Source: DATHGT01 sp035317605
GTDB lineage: Bacteria; Methylomirabilota; Methylomirabilia; Rokubacteriales; CSP1-6
DNA length: 55,941 nucleotides
Reading direction: 5' to 3'
Assembly: GCA_035317605.1 (NCBI GenBank)
Contig: DATHGT010000152.1
Coordinates: 1 to 55,941 of the forward strand
Notes under the pieces: generated by a model
Seen by the model: only the letters and a program-made list of their open reading frames with translations
The model's database searches: none
Told to the model about the DNA's origin: nothing
Made by a program: the position numbers and the translations under genes
Part shown: positions 17,806-25,677 of the stretch, in pieces
How positions within the stretch are numbered: the stretch's first letter is position 1
Layout: every line of letters starts with the position of its first letter

Positions 17806-18347
17806 TGGCCCGCGTCTATCTGAGCCTCGGCTCCAACCTCGGCGATCGCCTGGAGCGCCTGCGCGCGGCCATCGACCGCCTGCGCGCGGCCAGCGAGATC
17901 CGCTTCGTGGAGGCGTCGAGGCTCTACGAGGCCGAGCCCTGGGAGGGCGAGCCGGGTGAGCCGCTCCATCGCCAGTGGTACCTGAACTGCGCGGTCGTGA
18001 TCGAGACGCCGCTGGCGCCCGAGCGCCTGCTCGGATCCCTGCAGGCGATCGAGGGCGCGCTGGGCCGCACGCGGCCGCCGGGCACGCCGGAAGCGAGCCG
18101 CTTCGCCGCCCGCCCCGTCGACATCGACATCCTGTTCTACGACGACCGCGTGATCAGCGTCTCCGACGCGCTGCACGTGCCGCACCTGCTCCTGCACGAG
18201 CGCGCCTTCGTGCTTCGGCCGCTCGCCGATCTCGCCCCCGAGCTGGAGCACCCGATCCTCTATCGCACCGTGCGCGAGCTGCTGGACGATCTCGACGACG
18301 AGCACGAAGTGAGGCCGGGCGATTTCCCGCCCCGGTGGTTCGACTGA
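17805..18347 (+). CDS. folK: HPPK (2-amino-4-hydroxy-6-hydroxymethyldihydropteridine pyrophosphokinase)
   Basis: 180 residues. Landmarks are YLSLGSNLGDR at the N-terminus, NCAVVIET, the signature RPVDIDILFYDD with the Mg-binding Asp pair, and LHERAFVLRPL. It pyrophosphorylates the FolB product. One-base overlap with folB indicates coupling. The ECF sigma gene begins eight bases later. Confidence 0.94.
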   Translation: MARVYLSLGSNLGDRLERLRAAIDRLRAASEIRFVEASRLYEAEPWEGEPGEPLHRQWYLNCAVVIETPLAPERLLGSLQAIEGALGRTRPPGTPEASRFAARPVDIDILFYDDRVISVSDALHVPHLLLHERAFVLRPLADLAPELEHPILYRTVRELLDDLDDEHEVRPGDFPPRWFD

Positions 18348-18354
18348 CGGGACG

Positions 18355-18867
18355 ATGGACGACGGAGATTTCCGGCGCGACGCGCTCGTCCACCTCGACG
18401 CCCTCTACAACTTCGCGGTCTACCTGACGCGCAATCCGCCGGAGGCCCAAGACCTCGTCCAGGAGACGTACGCGCGGGCCTTCCGGTTCTCCCATCGCTT
18501 CCAGCCGGGAACTCATCTGCGGGCCTGGTTGTTTCAGATCCTGAGGAACACGTTCCTCACGTTCTACCGCCTGCGCGAGCGGGAAGCCGCCGTGGCAGAA
18601 GACGGGGTGCCCGATTGGGACACCCCGATGTTTCACGACGCCCCGGACGAGGACAGCGGCGCGATGGACATCCACACCGATCTCGAGCGAGCGATGCGCC
18701 GCCTGCCCGAGGAGTTCCGCACGGTCCTGCTGCTCGCCGAAGTGGAAGGCCTGCCGCTGGAAGAGGTCGCGCGGGTCATGGCCTGTCCCGTGGGGACGGT
18801 CAAGTCGAGGATCTTTCGGGCCAAGGAGCGGTTGCGCGGCTTGCTGCGCGACTACGAGACGAAATGA
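18355..18867 (+). CDS. ECF-type sigma-70 factor
   Basis: 170 residues with region 2 (LYNFAVYLTRNPPEAQDLVQ, WLFQILRN) and region 4 (MRRLPEEFRTVLLLAEVEGL and GTVKSRIFRAKERLR), and no region 1 or 3. The next gene overlaps it by four bases and is probably its membrane regulator. It is placed at the end of the dap-fol run, so it may be co-transcribed with biosynthetic genes; the regulon is unknown. Confidence 0.88.
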   Translation: MDDGDFRRDALVHLDALYNFAVYLTRNPPEAQDLVQETYARAFRFSHRFQPGTHLRAWLFQILRNTFLTFYRLREREAAVAEDGVPDWDTPMFHDAPDEDSGAMDIHTDLERAMRRLPEEFRTVLLLAEVEGLPLEEVARVMACPVGTVKSRIFRAKERLRGLLRDYETK

Positions 18868-19553
18868 CGGATCCGCTGTCGGACGAAGCACTGGGCAGTC
18901 GGCTCACCGCCGAGCTGCCGCGCCACGCGGCGCCCGCGGGCCTGCGCCACTCGGTGGCCGGCGCCGCGCGCCCGCGCGCGGCGCTGCGCCCGTGGCTGTC
19001 GGCGGCGCTGGCCGCCGCCGCCACCACGCTGCTGCTGTTGCTGGTCTTCATCCCCATGCTGCCGCGGATCGTGCCCGCCGATCCCGTGCAGCGCATGGTC
19101 CGCTCGGTGGTGGCCGAGCACACGCGCACGCTGATGTGGGGCGCGCGCCGTCCCGACGTCATCCCCGCGGCGCTGCCCTGGCTCACCCAGGAGTCGGGCA
19201 TCGGGCTGCTGCGCGTCTTCGTGGGCGACGAGCGCCTGAGCTTCGTGGCCGCCGAGCCGATCTATCTCGAGCAGCGTCGCGGCATCGCGCTCTACTACCG
19301 CGACGAGAACAGCCACCTGCTGACCTACGCGGTGCTGCCGGCGCCTGGGTTGCCGATGCCCGAGCGCCAGCGCGTGCAGGTCGATCGGTGGCGGCCCGCG
19401 CTCCTGCACGACAGCGGCTTCTCGGTGTGGGTGTGGAAGCAGGGCGACCTCGCCTGCTTCATCGTGTCAGACGTGCTCGCCGAGACCGAGCTCCCCAACT
19501 TCCGAGAACACTTCGTCCGCGTCCGCGTCGCGACCGAACCGGTGCTGAAGTGA
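18864..19553 (+). CDS. putative membrane anti-sigma factor without a zinc motif
   Basis: 229 residues. A short cytoplasmic N-terminus (about 1-45) precedes one membrane segment (about 48-72, rich in Ala/Leu) and a ~155-residue periplasmic domain. The ATG overlaps the ECF sigma stop (ATGA), the usual sigma/anti-sigma arrangement. The cytoplasmic part has no HxxxCxxC zinc motif, so it is not a classical ZAS-type factor; the assignment rests on position and topology. The gene ends one base before the convergent polysaccharide operon ends, leaving no room for a separate terminator. Confidence 0.62.
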   Translation: MTDPLSDEALGSRLTAELPRHAAPAGLRHSVAGAARPRAALRPWLSAALAAAATTLLLLLVFIPMLPRIVPADPVQRMVRSVVAEHTRTLMWGARRPDVIPAALPWLTQESGIGLLRVFVGDERLSFVAAEPIYLEQRRGIALYYRDENSHLLTYAVLPAPGLPMPERQRVQVDRWRPALLHDSGFSVWVWKQGDLACFIVSDVLAETELPNFREHFVRVRVATEPVLK

Positions 19554-20948
19554 TCAATACGCCTGCGTGCTGAAAACTCCACGCCACAGCGTCTTCACCA
19601 GGATCGCCAGATCGAATCCCAGCGACCAGCGCTCGATGTAGTACAGGTCGTACTCGATGCGCTTTTCCAGCGACGTGTTGCCGCGCCAGCCGTTGATCTG
19701 GGCCCAGCCGGTCATGCCGGCTTTGACTTTGTGGCGGAGCATGTAGCCGGGGATGCGATGACGGAAGGTCTCGACGAAGACCGGGCGCTCGGGGCGCGGG
19801 CCGACCAGGCTCATGTCGCCGCGCAGGACGTTGATGAGCTGGGGCAGCTCGTCCAGGCTGAAGCGGCGGAGGACCGCGCCGATGCGCGTGCGGCGAGCGT
19901 CGTCGGGCGTGGCCCACACCGGCCCGCTCTCCGCTTCCGCGTCGGCCCGCATGGTCCGGAACTTCAGCATCGAGAAGGCCCGGCCGTCCAGGCCCATGCG
20001 TTCCTGACGCAAGAGCGTCGGCCCGGGCGAGGTGAGCTTCACCGCTGACGCCACGATCAGCAGCACCGGCGACAGCACGACCAGCGCGACGCCGCCCACC
20101 ATCAGGTCCAGCCCGCGCTTGAGCACGCCGTTCCAGCCATAGAGCGGCGACTCGCGCAGGTGGATGATCGGCACGCCCTCGAAGTCCTCGATCCCGCCGC
20201 GCATCGAGGCGAGCCCGTACACGTCGGGCAGCAGGTGGATGCCCAGGGGATCGTCGCCGATGTCGGACAGGATCGCGGCCAGTCGCCCGTACTCGGCGTG
20301 AGCGAGCGCGATGAGGACCAGATCGACGGGCTCGCGATCGAGGATCGCGCGCAGGTCCTCGAACCGGCCGAGCCATGTCGCGCCCGACTCGTCCTGCTTG
20401 TCGCCGACGATCCCCAGCACGTGCACGCCGACGTCGGGCCGGCGGCCGAGGGCGGTGAGCAGCTCGGCGGCGCCAGGACCGCCACCGACCACCACCGCGC
20501 GCCGGAGGTTGACCCCGTGCCGGCGGGCCACGCGGAGCCCCTCGCGGAAGGCGGCCCGCCAGAAGCTCACGGCCACGATCGACAGCGCCCAGAAGTAGAC
20601 GATGACCACGCGGGAGTACTCGACCTTCTTGAAGGCGAACTGCATGATCGCGATCAGCACGAGCACGCCGAGGGTCGAGGCCTTGGCCACGTCCACCCAC
20701 TCCGACACGTGGCTGCCCAGCCGCCGCGGCCGGTACAGATCGAACCACCGAAAGGCGACACCCCAGACGAGGACGATGGGCGCGAGCTGGAGCAGGTATT
20801 CGCGGAGGGGCGGGACGTCGGGCGTCACCAGGGGCGGGCCCACGACGTAGAAGCGCAGGCCGTAGGCGGCGATCCAGCAGAGCGCGATCAGGATGACGTC
20901 GGTGGCCAGCGTGAGGTGCTCGAAGAGGCGCGAGTGGGCCTTCAGCAT
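19554..20948 (-). CDS. undecaprenyl-phosphate sugar-1-phosphate transferase (WbaP/WcaJ type)
   Basis: 464 residues. Four to five N-terminal membrane segments, a CoA-binding-like Rossmann segment (VVVGGGPGAAELL, about 165-300) and a C-terminal bacterial sugar transferase domain (about 275-460). That domain has KLTSPGPTLLRQERMG, KFRTMRADAE, SLDELPQLINVLRGDMSLVG and KAGMTGWAQING. It starts repeat-unit synthesis by loading a hexose-1-phosphate on undecaprenyl phosphate. It is the last gene of the minus-strand polysaccharide operon and overlaps the preceding glycosyltransferase by seven bases. Confidence 0.92.
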   Translation of the reverse strand: MLKAHSRLFEHLTLATDVILIALCWIAAYGLRFYVVGPPLVTPDVPPLREYLLQLAPIVLVWGVAFRWFDLYRPRRLGSHVSEWVDVAKASTLGVLVLIAIMQFAFKKVEYSRVVIVYFWALSIVAVSFWRAAFREGLRVARRHGVNLRRAVVVGGGPGAAELLTALGRRPDVGVHVLGIVGDKQDESGATWLGRFEDLRAILDREPVDLVLIALAHAEYGRLAAILSDIGDDPLGIHLLPDVYGLASMRGGIEDFEGVPIIHLRESPLYGWNGVLKRGLDLMVGGVALVVLSPVLLIVASAVKLTSPGPTLLRQERMGLDGRAFSMLKFRTMRADAEAESGPVWATPDDARRTRIGAVLRRFSLDELPQLINVLRGDMSLVGPRPERPVFVETFRHRIPGYMLRHKVKAGMTGWAQINGWRGNTSLEKRIEYDLYYIERWSLGFDLAILVKTLWRGVFSTQAY

Positions 20949-22081
20949 CTCACCGGCTCGGCCAGGAACGACGCGACGCGGTCCTTGAAGCGGGCGCGAT
21001 CGAACTCCTCGGCTCGCGCCCGCAGCGCCTTCGGGTCGAACGTCACCGTCCCGCTCTCCAGCCGGCGCATGGCGTCGACGAGCGCGTCCACGGTCTGGAC
21101 GTCGAAGAACAGGCCGGTCGGGGGCCGGTCACTCTCGGGCGGCACCACGGTCTCCAGCGCGCCCCCGCCCGCGAACGCGATCACCGGGCGCCCGGCGGCC
21201 ATGGCTTCGAGCGGGACGATCCCGAAGTCCTCGAGACCGGGGAAGAGCACGGCGCGGCAACGTCGGTAGAGCTCGGCGACCTCGTCGTCGGAACGCCGTC
21301 CCAGGAACTCGACGCCGGGACCGGCCAGCGCGCGCAGGCGGCGCTCCTCCGGCCCCCATCCGACGACCCGCAGCCGCCGGCCCAGTCGACCGGCCGCCTG
21401 CACGGCCAGATCGAGGCGCTTGTAGGGCGCCAGCGCGGACACGATCAGGTAGAACCCGTCGTCGGCGCCGGCGGCCACGTCGAAGCGTTGCGCGTCGACC
21501 GGCGGGTAGATGACCTCGGCGCTCCGGCCGTAGTAGCGGTCGATGCGGGCGGCGACGTGGCGCGAGATGGCCGCGAAGCGGTGGACGCGCGCGCTGGACT
21601 CGCGATCCCAGCGCCGCAAGCGGGCCGCCACCGGCGGCATCACCATCCGGGTGAGCCGGCCCGCCCCGCGTCCGAAGTAGTCGTCGTAGAGGTCCCAGAC
21701 GTAGCGCATGGGCGTGAAGCAGTACGAGACGTGGGACGCGCCGGGCCCGGGCCGCGCGCCCTTGGCCACGCAGTGGCTCGACGAGAGCACGAGGTCGTAC
21801 CCGCGCAGGTCGAACGACTCGACCGCCGACGGGAACAGCGGCAGGTAGTACCGATAGTGAGTGGCCACGGCCGGCAGGCGCTGGACGAACGAGGTGACGA
21901 TGCGCCGGCGCTCGATGAGGGGGGACACACTGCCCGGCACGTGCAGGAGCGTGAACAGGTCGGCGTCGGGGAACAGCTCGCAGAACACCTCGAGACAGCG
22001 CTCGCCGCCCCGCATCCCCGTCAGCCAGTCGTGGACCAAGGCCACCCGGACGGCTGGCCCGCTTCGCGGGCCGTGCGGCAC
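20942..22081 (-). CDS. GT4-family glycosyltransferase
   Basis: 379 residues from the GTG at 22081. I chose this start because AGGAGGAG sits six bases upstream; an ATG at 22150 would add a tail made only of repeat sequence. The GT-B fold begins AVRVALVHDWLTGMRGGER, and the C-terminal domain has the EX7E-type segment LEDFGIVPLEAMAAG. It probably transfers one sugar of the surface polysaccharide in the cytoplasm, using a nucleotide sugar. Sequence details differ clearly from the three tandem glycosyltransferases upstream in the operon. Confidence 0.86.
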   Translation of the reverse strand: MPHGPRSGPAVRVALVHDWLTGMRGGERCLEVFCELFPDADLFTLLHVPGSVSPLIERRRIVTSFVQRLPAVATHYRYYLPLFPSAVESFDLRGYDLVLSSSHCVAKGARPGPGASHVSYCFTPMRYVWDLYDDYFGRGAGRLTRMVMPPVAARLRRWDRESSARVHRFAAISRHVAARIDRYYGRSAEVIYPPVDAQRFDVAAGADDGFYLIVSALAPYKRLDLAVQAAGRLGRRLRVVGWGPEERRLRALAGPGVEFLGRRSDDEVAELYRRCRAVLFPGLEDFGIVPLEAMAAGRPVIAFAGGGALETVVPPESDRPPTGLFFDVQTVDALVDAMRRLESGTVTFDPKALRARAEEFDRARFKDRVASFLAEPVRC

Positions 22082-22176
22082 CGACGGCTCCTCCTGCCGA
22101 CGTTCGTCGCTCGCTCGAGGCTCGCTCCTCACTGCCTCCCCCCAGGACATCGACCGGGCGGGCGACGCCCGCCCCC
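22053..22176. repeat. composite GC-rich repeat between two glycosyltransferase genes
   Basis: Contains GGCCCGC-TTC-GCGGGCC (22056-22072), a stretch of tandem CTCGCT-like words (22108-22134), CTGCCTCCCCCC, and a GGCGGGCGACGCCCGCC palindrome (22157-22173). The order palindrome, CTCGCT words, CTGCTTCCCCCC, palindrome recurs at 53785-53885, so both look like copies of one composite element. Confidence 0.55.
22088..22095 (-). promoter_or_regulatory. ribosome-binding site deciding the GTG start at 22081
   Basis: The minus strand reads AGGAGGAG, six bases before the GTG. This is the strongest such site in the neighbourhood and lies within repeat-like sequence. Confidence 0.6.
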
Positions 22177-22190
22177 GAACCCCGCCATTT

Positions 22191-23297
22191 TCACCGATTC
22201 CGGCCTTCCATCACGTCATGAAGTATCGCTCGTACGGTGCGGGCGGTTTTCTCCCAGGAAAAGAGGTGCGCGCGCGCCAGGCCGAGGGCGGAGAGGGTCT
22301 TGGCGAGGGCGTCGTCGGTGAGGAGCCGGTGGATGGCGGCGGCGATGGAGGTGACGTCTTCGGGATCGACGAGAAGGGCGGCGTCGCCCACGACTTCGGG
22401 AAGCGACGAGCGATTGGAGGTGATCACGGGGGTGCCGCAGGCCATCGCCTCGAGGGCGGTGAGACCGAAGCCCTCGTAGAGCGAGGGCAGCAGCAGCGCG
22501 CGCGCGCCGCGGTACAGGTCCACCAGCTCATCGTCGGCGGCATACGGCCGCCAGTCGACGCGTCCGGCGATGCCGGCGGCGGCGATACGCTGACGGAGGG
22601 CGAGGACGTGCGGGGCGCGGCCCCCGCCGCGGATCACCAGGCGGCCCGGACCATCGCCGACGGCCCGCGCGAACGCGTCGATCGCGCGGAGCAGGTTCTT
22701 GTGAGGCATCACGTTGCCGACCAGGAGCACGTACGGCCCGCCGTTCGACGTCGGCGACGGAGACGGCCAGAACCGTCGGGGGTCATATCCCAGCGGCACC
22801 ACGTGCAGGTTCTCCGGAGGCAGGCGGTAAAAGTCCAGGACGTCGCGGCGACTGCTCTCCGAGCTGATGATCACCGCGCGCGAGTCGCGAAGCACCGCCG
22901 GCACGTAATGCCGGAAATAGTACTGCTGGCGCGGGTACTCCTCCGGCGACTGGAGCGGCAGCACGTCGTGGACGATCGTGACCTGCGGCATCGCCGGCCG
23001 GACGAGTCCTTCGGGCATGATGTTGAGCAGCGCCCGCGGTCGCAGGCGCGCGAGCCGCAGCCGCAGCCCCGTCTGCGTCCACACCGCGCGCGCGAGGTGG
23101 CCCCGCGTTCCGTGCTCGGGCCGAACCGCCGCGGGTGCGCGCTCGACGCGCGCGCCGGGCGCGCGCACGGCCTCGGGCCGCGAGGTGTACACGACGAGGC
23201 GCTCACCGAGCGCGTCGAGTGCGTGGATCAGGGAGAGGGCGTAGACGCCGAGGCCGGTCGGCCGGTCGCCCACGATCGTCGCGTTCACCGCGATCAT
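22191..23297 (-). CDS. GT4-family glycosyltransferase (tandem member 3)
   Basis: 368 residues, GT-B fold. The N-terminus reads MIAVNATIVGDRPTGLGVYA, with the Gly-rich acceptor loop. The C-terminal donor site has the EX7E motif in YEGFGLTALEAMACGTPV and ends with GDAALLVDPED. It is related to the two genes that follow in coordinates (GDAALCVDPT and LFSWDRTARLTLDVYRTVL motifs in those), and less similar to them than they are to each other. Role inferred: cytoplasmic assembly of the exported polysaccharide. Confidence 0.87.
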   Translation of the reverse strand: MIAVNATIVGDRPTGLGVYALSLIHALDALGERLVVYTSRPEAVRAPGARVERAPAAVRPEHGTRGHLARAVWTQTGLRLRLARLRPRALLNIMPEGLVRPAMPQVTIVHDVLPLQSPEEYPRQQYYFRHYVPAVLRDSRAVIISSESSRRDVLDFYRLPPENLHVVPLGYDPRRFWPSPSPTSNGGPYVLLVGNVMPHKNLLRAIDAFARAVGDGPGRLVIRGGGRAPHVLALRQRIAAAGIAGRVDWRPYAADDELVDLYRGARALLLPSLYEGFGLTALEAMACGTPVITSNRSSLPEVVGDAALLVDPEDVTSIAAAIHRLLTDDALAKTLSALGLARAHLFSWEKTARTVRAILHDVMEGRNR

Positions 23298-23300
23298 CGA

Positions 23301-24491
23301 TCACCCGACGCCGTGCAGGCTCGACGATCGCGGCGCCCGGTCGAGCACGGTCCGGTAGACGTCCAGCGTGAGCCGCGCCGTCCGATCCCAGGAGAAGAGG
23401 GCCGCCCGGGCCAGACCGCGGGCCCGAAGGTCGGCGTGCAGGGCGTCGTCGCTCCAGACCCGCGTGAGGGCCGCGGCCAGCGCCGCGACGTCAGTGGGGT
23501 CGACGCAGAGCGCCGCGTCGCCCACGACCTCGGGAAGCGACGCGACGTTCGAGGTGACCACCGGCGTCCCGCATGCCATGGCCTCAAGAGGCGGTAACCC
23601 GAAACCCTCGTAGAGCGAGGGAAACGCGAACGCGCGCGCGCCGCCGAGCAGCGCGGGTCGCGCGTCGTCCGGCACGTACCCGAGACTGCGCACCCGCCCC
23701 GCACTCTCCAGCCGGGCCATCGTACGGAGGATGCGGTCGTCGTTCCAGCCGCGACCTCCGGCCACCACGAGCGGTCCGATCTTCGGGGCGGCCTGCTCGA
23801 CGGCTTCGAGGAGCCGCAGCAGATTCTTCCGGGGCTCAATCGTTCCCATGAAGAGCACGTACTCCCCGGGGCGCAGACCGAAGGCCTCCAGGCGGGCCGT
23901 GACGCTCGCGGCGGAGCCCGGCGTGAAGTTCGGGGCCACGCCATAGGGAACGATCGAGATCCGTTCGGGGTCGACGGACAGCAACCGCACGAGGTCGTCG
24001 CGGGTGGAACACGAGGGCGCGATGATCCGGTCGGCCTGCCGCATCGCCGGTCCCAACGCGGGAACCATGACGGCCAGTCGCCGAGCCGGGTGCCACTCGG
24101 GGAAACGCAGGAGCGTGAGATCGTGAACGGTCAGCACGTTCCGGGCGGCGGGCACCGGGTAGGGAAACACGTTGTTGGTGGCGTGGAAGACGTCGACTGG
24201 CGGATCGACGGCCTTCAGCACGGCCGTGCGCGCGAGGGGGTGCCGAAGCCGCGCGCGCAACACCGCCCACCAGGGGGAGACGGCGACCTCGACGTTGGGC
24301 TCGGAGAAATTCGAGAGGGGCAGGCTCCGCAGACTCAGCCGGCGCAGCGGGCGGGGCGCCACCACGTAGTAGCGGTGGCGTGGCTCCACCCGGGCCAGGG
24401 CGTGGATGAGCTGGTGGGTGTAGTGCCCGATGCCGGCCAGCGGCCCGAGCAGCGGCTGGCCATCGACCGCGACGCGCACGTCAGCGATCAT
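23301..24491 (-). CDS. GT4-family glycosyltransferase (tandem member 2)
   Basis: 396 residues. It begins with RVAVDGQPLLGPLAGIGHYT, carries VLTVHDLTLLRFPEWHPAR, FMGTIEPRKNLLRLLEA and the EX7E segment YEGFGLPPLEAMACG. Its C-terminal third is nearly the same as the next gene in the operon order (24522-25676), pointing to a recent tandem duplication. The shared DGQPLL/GIGHYT loop suggests similar acceptors, with donor differences possible. Confidence 0.88.
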   Translation of the reverse strand: MIADVRVAVDGQPLLGPLAGIGHYTHQLIHALARVEPRHRYYVVAPRPLRRLSLRSLPLSNFSEPNVEVAVSPWWAVLRARLRHPLARTAVLKAVDPPVDVFHATNNVFPYPVPAARNVLTVHDLTLLRFPEWHPARRLAVMVPALGPAMRQADRIIAPSCSTRDDLVRLLSVDPERISIVPYGVAPNFTPGSAASVTARLEAFGLRPGEYVLFMGTIEPRKNLLRLLEAVEQAAPKIGPLVVAGGRGWNDDRILRTMARLESAGRVRSLGYVPDDARPALLGGARAFAFPSLYEGFGLPPLEAMACGTPVVTSNVASLPEVVGDAALCVDPTDVAALAAALTRVWSDDALHADLRARGLARAALFSWDRTARLTLDVYRTVLDRAPRSSSLHGVG

Positions 24492-24521
24492 CGCTCACCT
24501 GACGCCGCAGAGGGTCGGCGA

Positions 24522-25676
24522 TCAAGGTGCCCCCTCGAGCACGGTGCGGTAGACGTCCAGGGTGAGCCGTGCCGTCCGATCCCAGGAGAACAGGGTCGCC
24601 CGGGCGAGGCCGCGGATCCGTAAATCGGCGCGCAGAGCGTCGTCGCTCCAGATCCGCGTGAGGGCCGCGGCGAGCGCCTGGACGCTCGTCGGGTCGACGC
24701 AGAGCGCCGCGTCGCCCACAGTCTCGGGGAGGGCCGAGACGCTGGAGGTGAGCACGGGCGTGCCGCAGGCCATCGCCTCCAGCGGCGGGAGCCCGAAGCC
24801 TTCGGCGAGCGAGGGATAAACGAAGGCGCGGGCGCCGGCGAGCAGCGGCCGCCGGAGATCGTCGCGCACGTAACCGAGATCGCGCACCCGGCCGGCGCGC
24901 GCGAGCCGCGCGATCGCGTCGCGGATCGCCTCGTTGTTCCAGCCGTGGCCGCCGGCCAGCACCAGCAACCCGACGCCGGGCTCCGCGGACTCCAGGGCCT
25001 GGAGCAGCCGCGTCAGATTCTTGCGGGGCTCGATGGTTGCGAGGAAGAGCAGATAGTCTCCCCTCCGCAAGCCGAGCGGGGCCAGGGACGCGTCGACCTC
25101 CGCGTCCTCCTCCGGCGCGAAGACCGGGTCGATGCCTTCCGGCACCACCACGACCCGCTCGGGCTCGACCGCCAGCAGCTTGATGACGTCGTCTCGCGTG
25201 TGGTGCGACGGGGCGATGATGCAGTCGGCGCGGGCGGCCGCCCGCGCCAGCGCGGGCACCATCATGGCAAGCCGGCGTGCGGGGTGCCATTCCGGGAACA
25301 GGAGGAGCGTAACGTCGTGGATCGTCAGCACCGTTCGCGCCGCCCGCACCCGGAACGGAAACACGTGGTTGGTCGCGTGGAAGAGGTCGCCCGGCGGATC
25401 GGCGCCGCGACGTATCATGGGATCGCGCCCGAGCCTGCGCTCCACCCGCGCCCGCATCGTCGACCACCAGCCCGGAATGACGACCTCGACGTTGGACTCG
25501 GCGAAGCCGACGTGGGACGCCCGCTCCCGGGTCAGCGCGCCCGGCGGATGCGGGACCACCACGGAATAGCGGTGACTGGGACCGACCCGGGCGAGCGCGT
25601 GGATGAGTTGCCGGGTGTAGTGCCCGACCCCGGCCAGCGGCGCGAGCAGCGGCTGGCCGTCCAGCGCGACGTGCAC
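24522..25676 (-). CDS. GT4-family glycosyltransferase (tandem member 1)
   Basis: 384 residues, beginning MHVALDGQPLLAPLAGVGHY. It shares VLTIHDVTLLLFPEWHPARR, FLATIEPRKNLTRLLQA, EGFGLPPLEAMACGTPV and LFSWDRTARLTLDVYRTVL with its neighbour 23301-24491. It starts one base before the wzt gene ends in coordinates (25678), so it is translated directly after the ATPase in the operon. It likely adds one sugar of the same type as its duplicate. Confidence 0.88.
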   Translation of the reverse strand: MHVALDGQPLLAPLAGVGHYTRQLIHALARVGPSHRYSVVVPHPPGALTRERASHVGFAESNVEVVIPGWWSTMRARVERRLGRDPMIRRGADPPGDLFHATNHVFPFRVRAARTVLTIHDVTLLLFPEWHPARRLAMMVPALARAAARADCIIAPSHHTRDDVIKLLAVEPERVVVVPEGIDPVFAPEEDAEVDASLAPLGLRRGDYLLFLATIEPRKNLTRLLQALESAEPGVGLLVLAGGHGWNNEAIRDAIARLARAGRVRDLGYVRDDLRRPLLAGARAFVYPSLAEGFGLPPLEAMACGTPVLTSSVSALPETVGDAALCVDPTSVQALAAALTRIWSDDALRADLRIRGLARATLFSWDRTARLTLDVYRTVLEGAP

Positions 25677-25677
25677 G

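Noticed and set aside
22300..24800. Possible CRISPR-like or tandem DNA repeats on the plus strand
   Set aside because: The recurring words (CAGGAGAAGAGGGCCGCCCGGGC-type) are the codons of duplicated glycosyltransferase C-termini, not short regularly spaced repeats.
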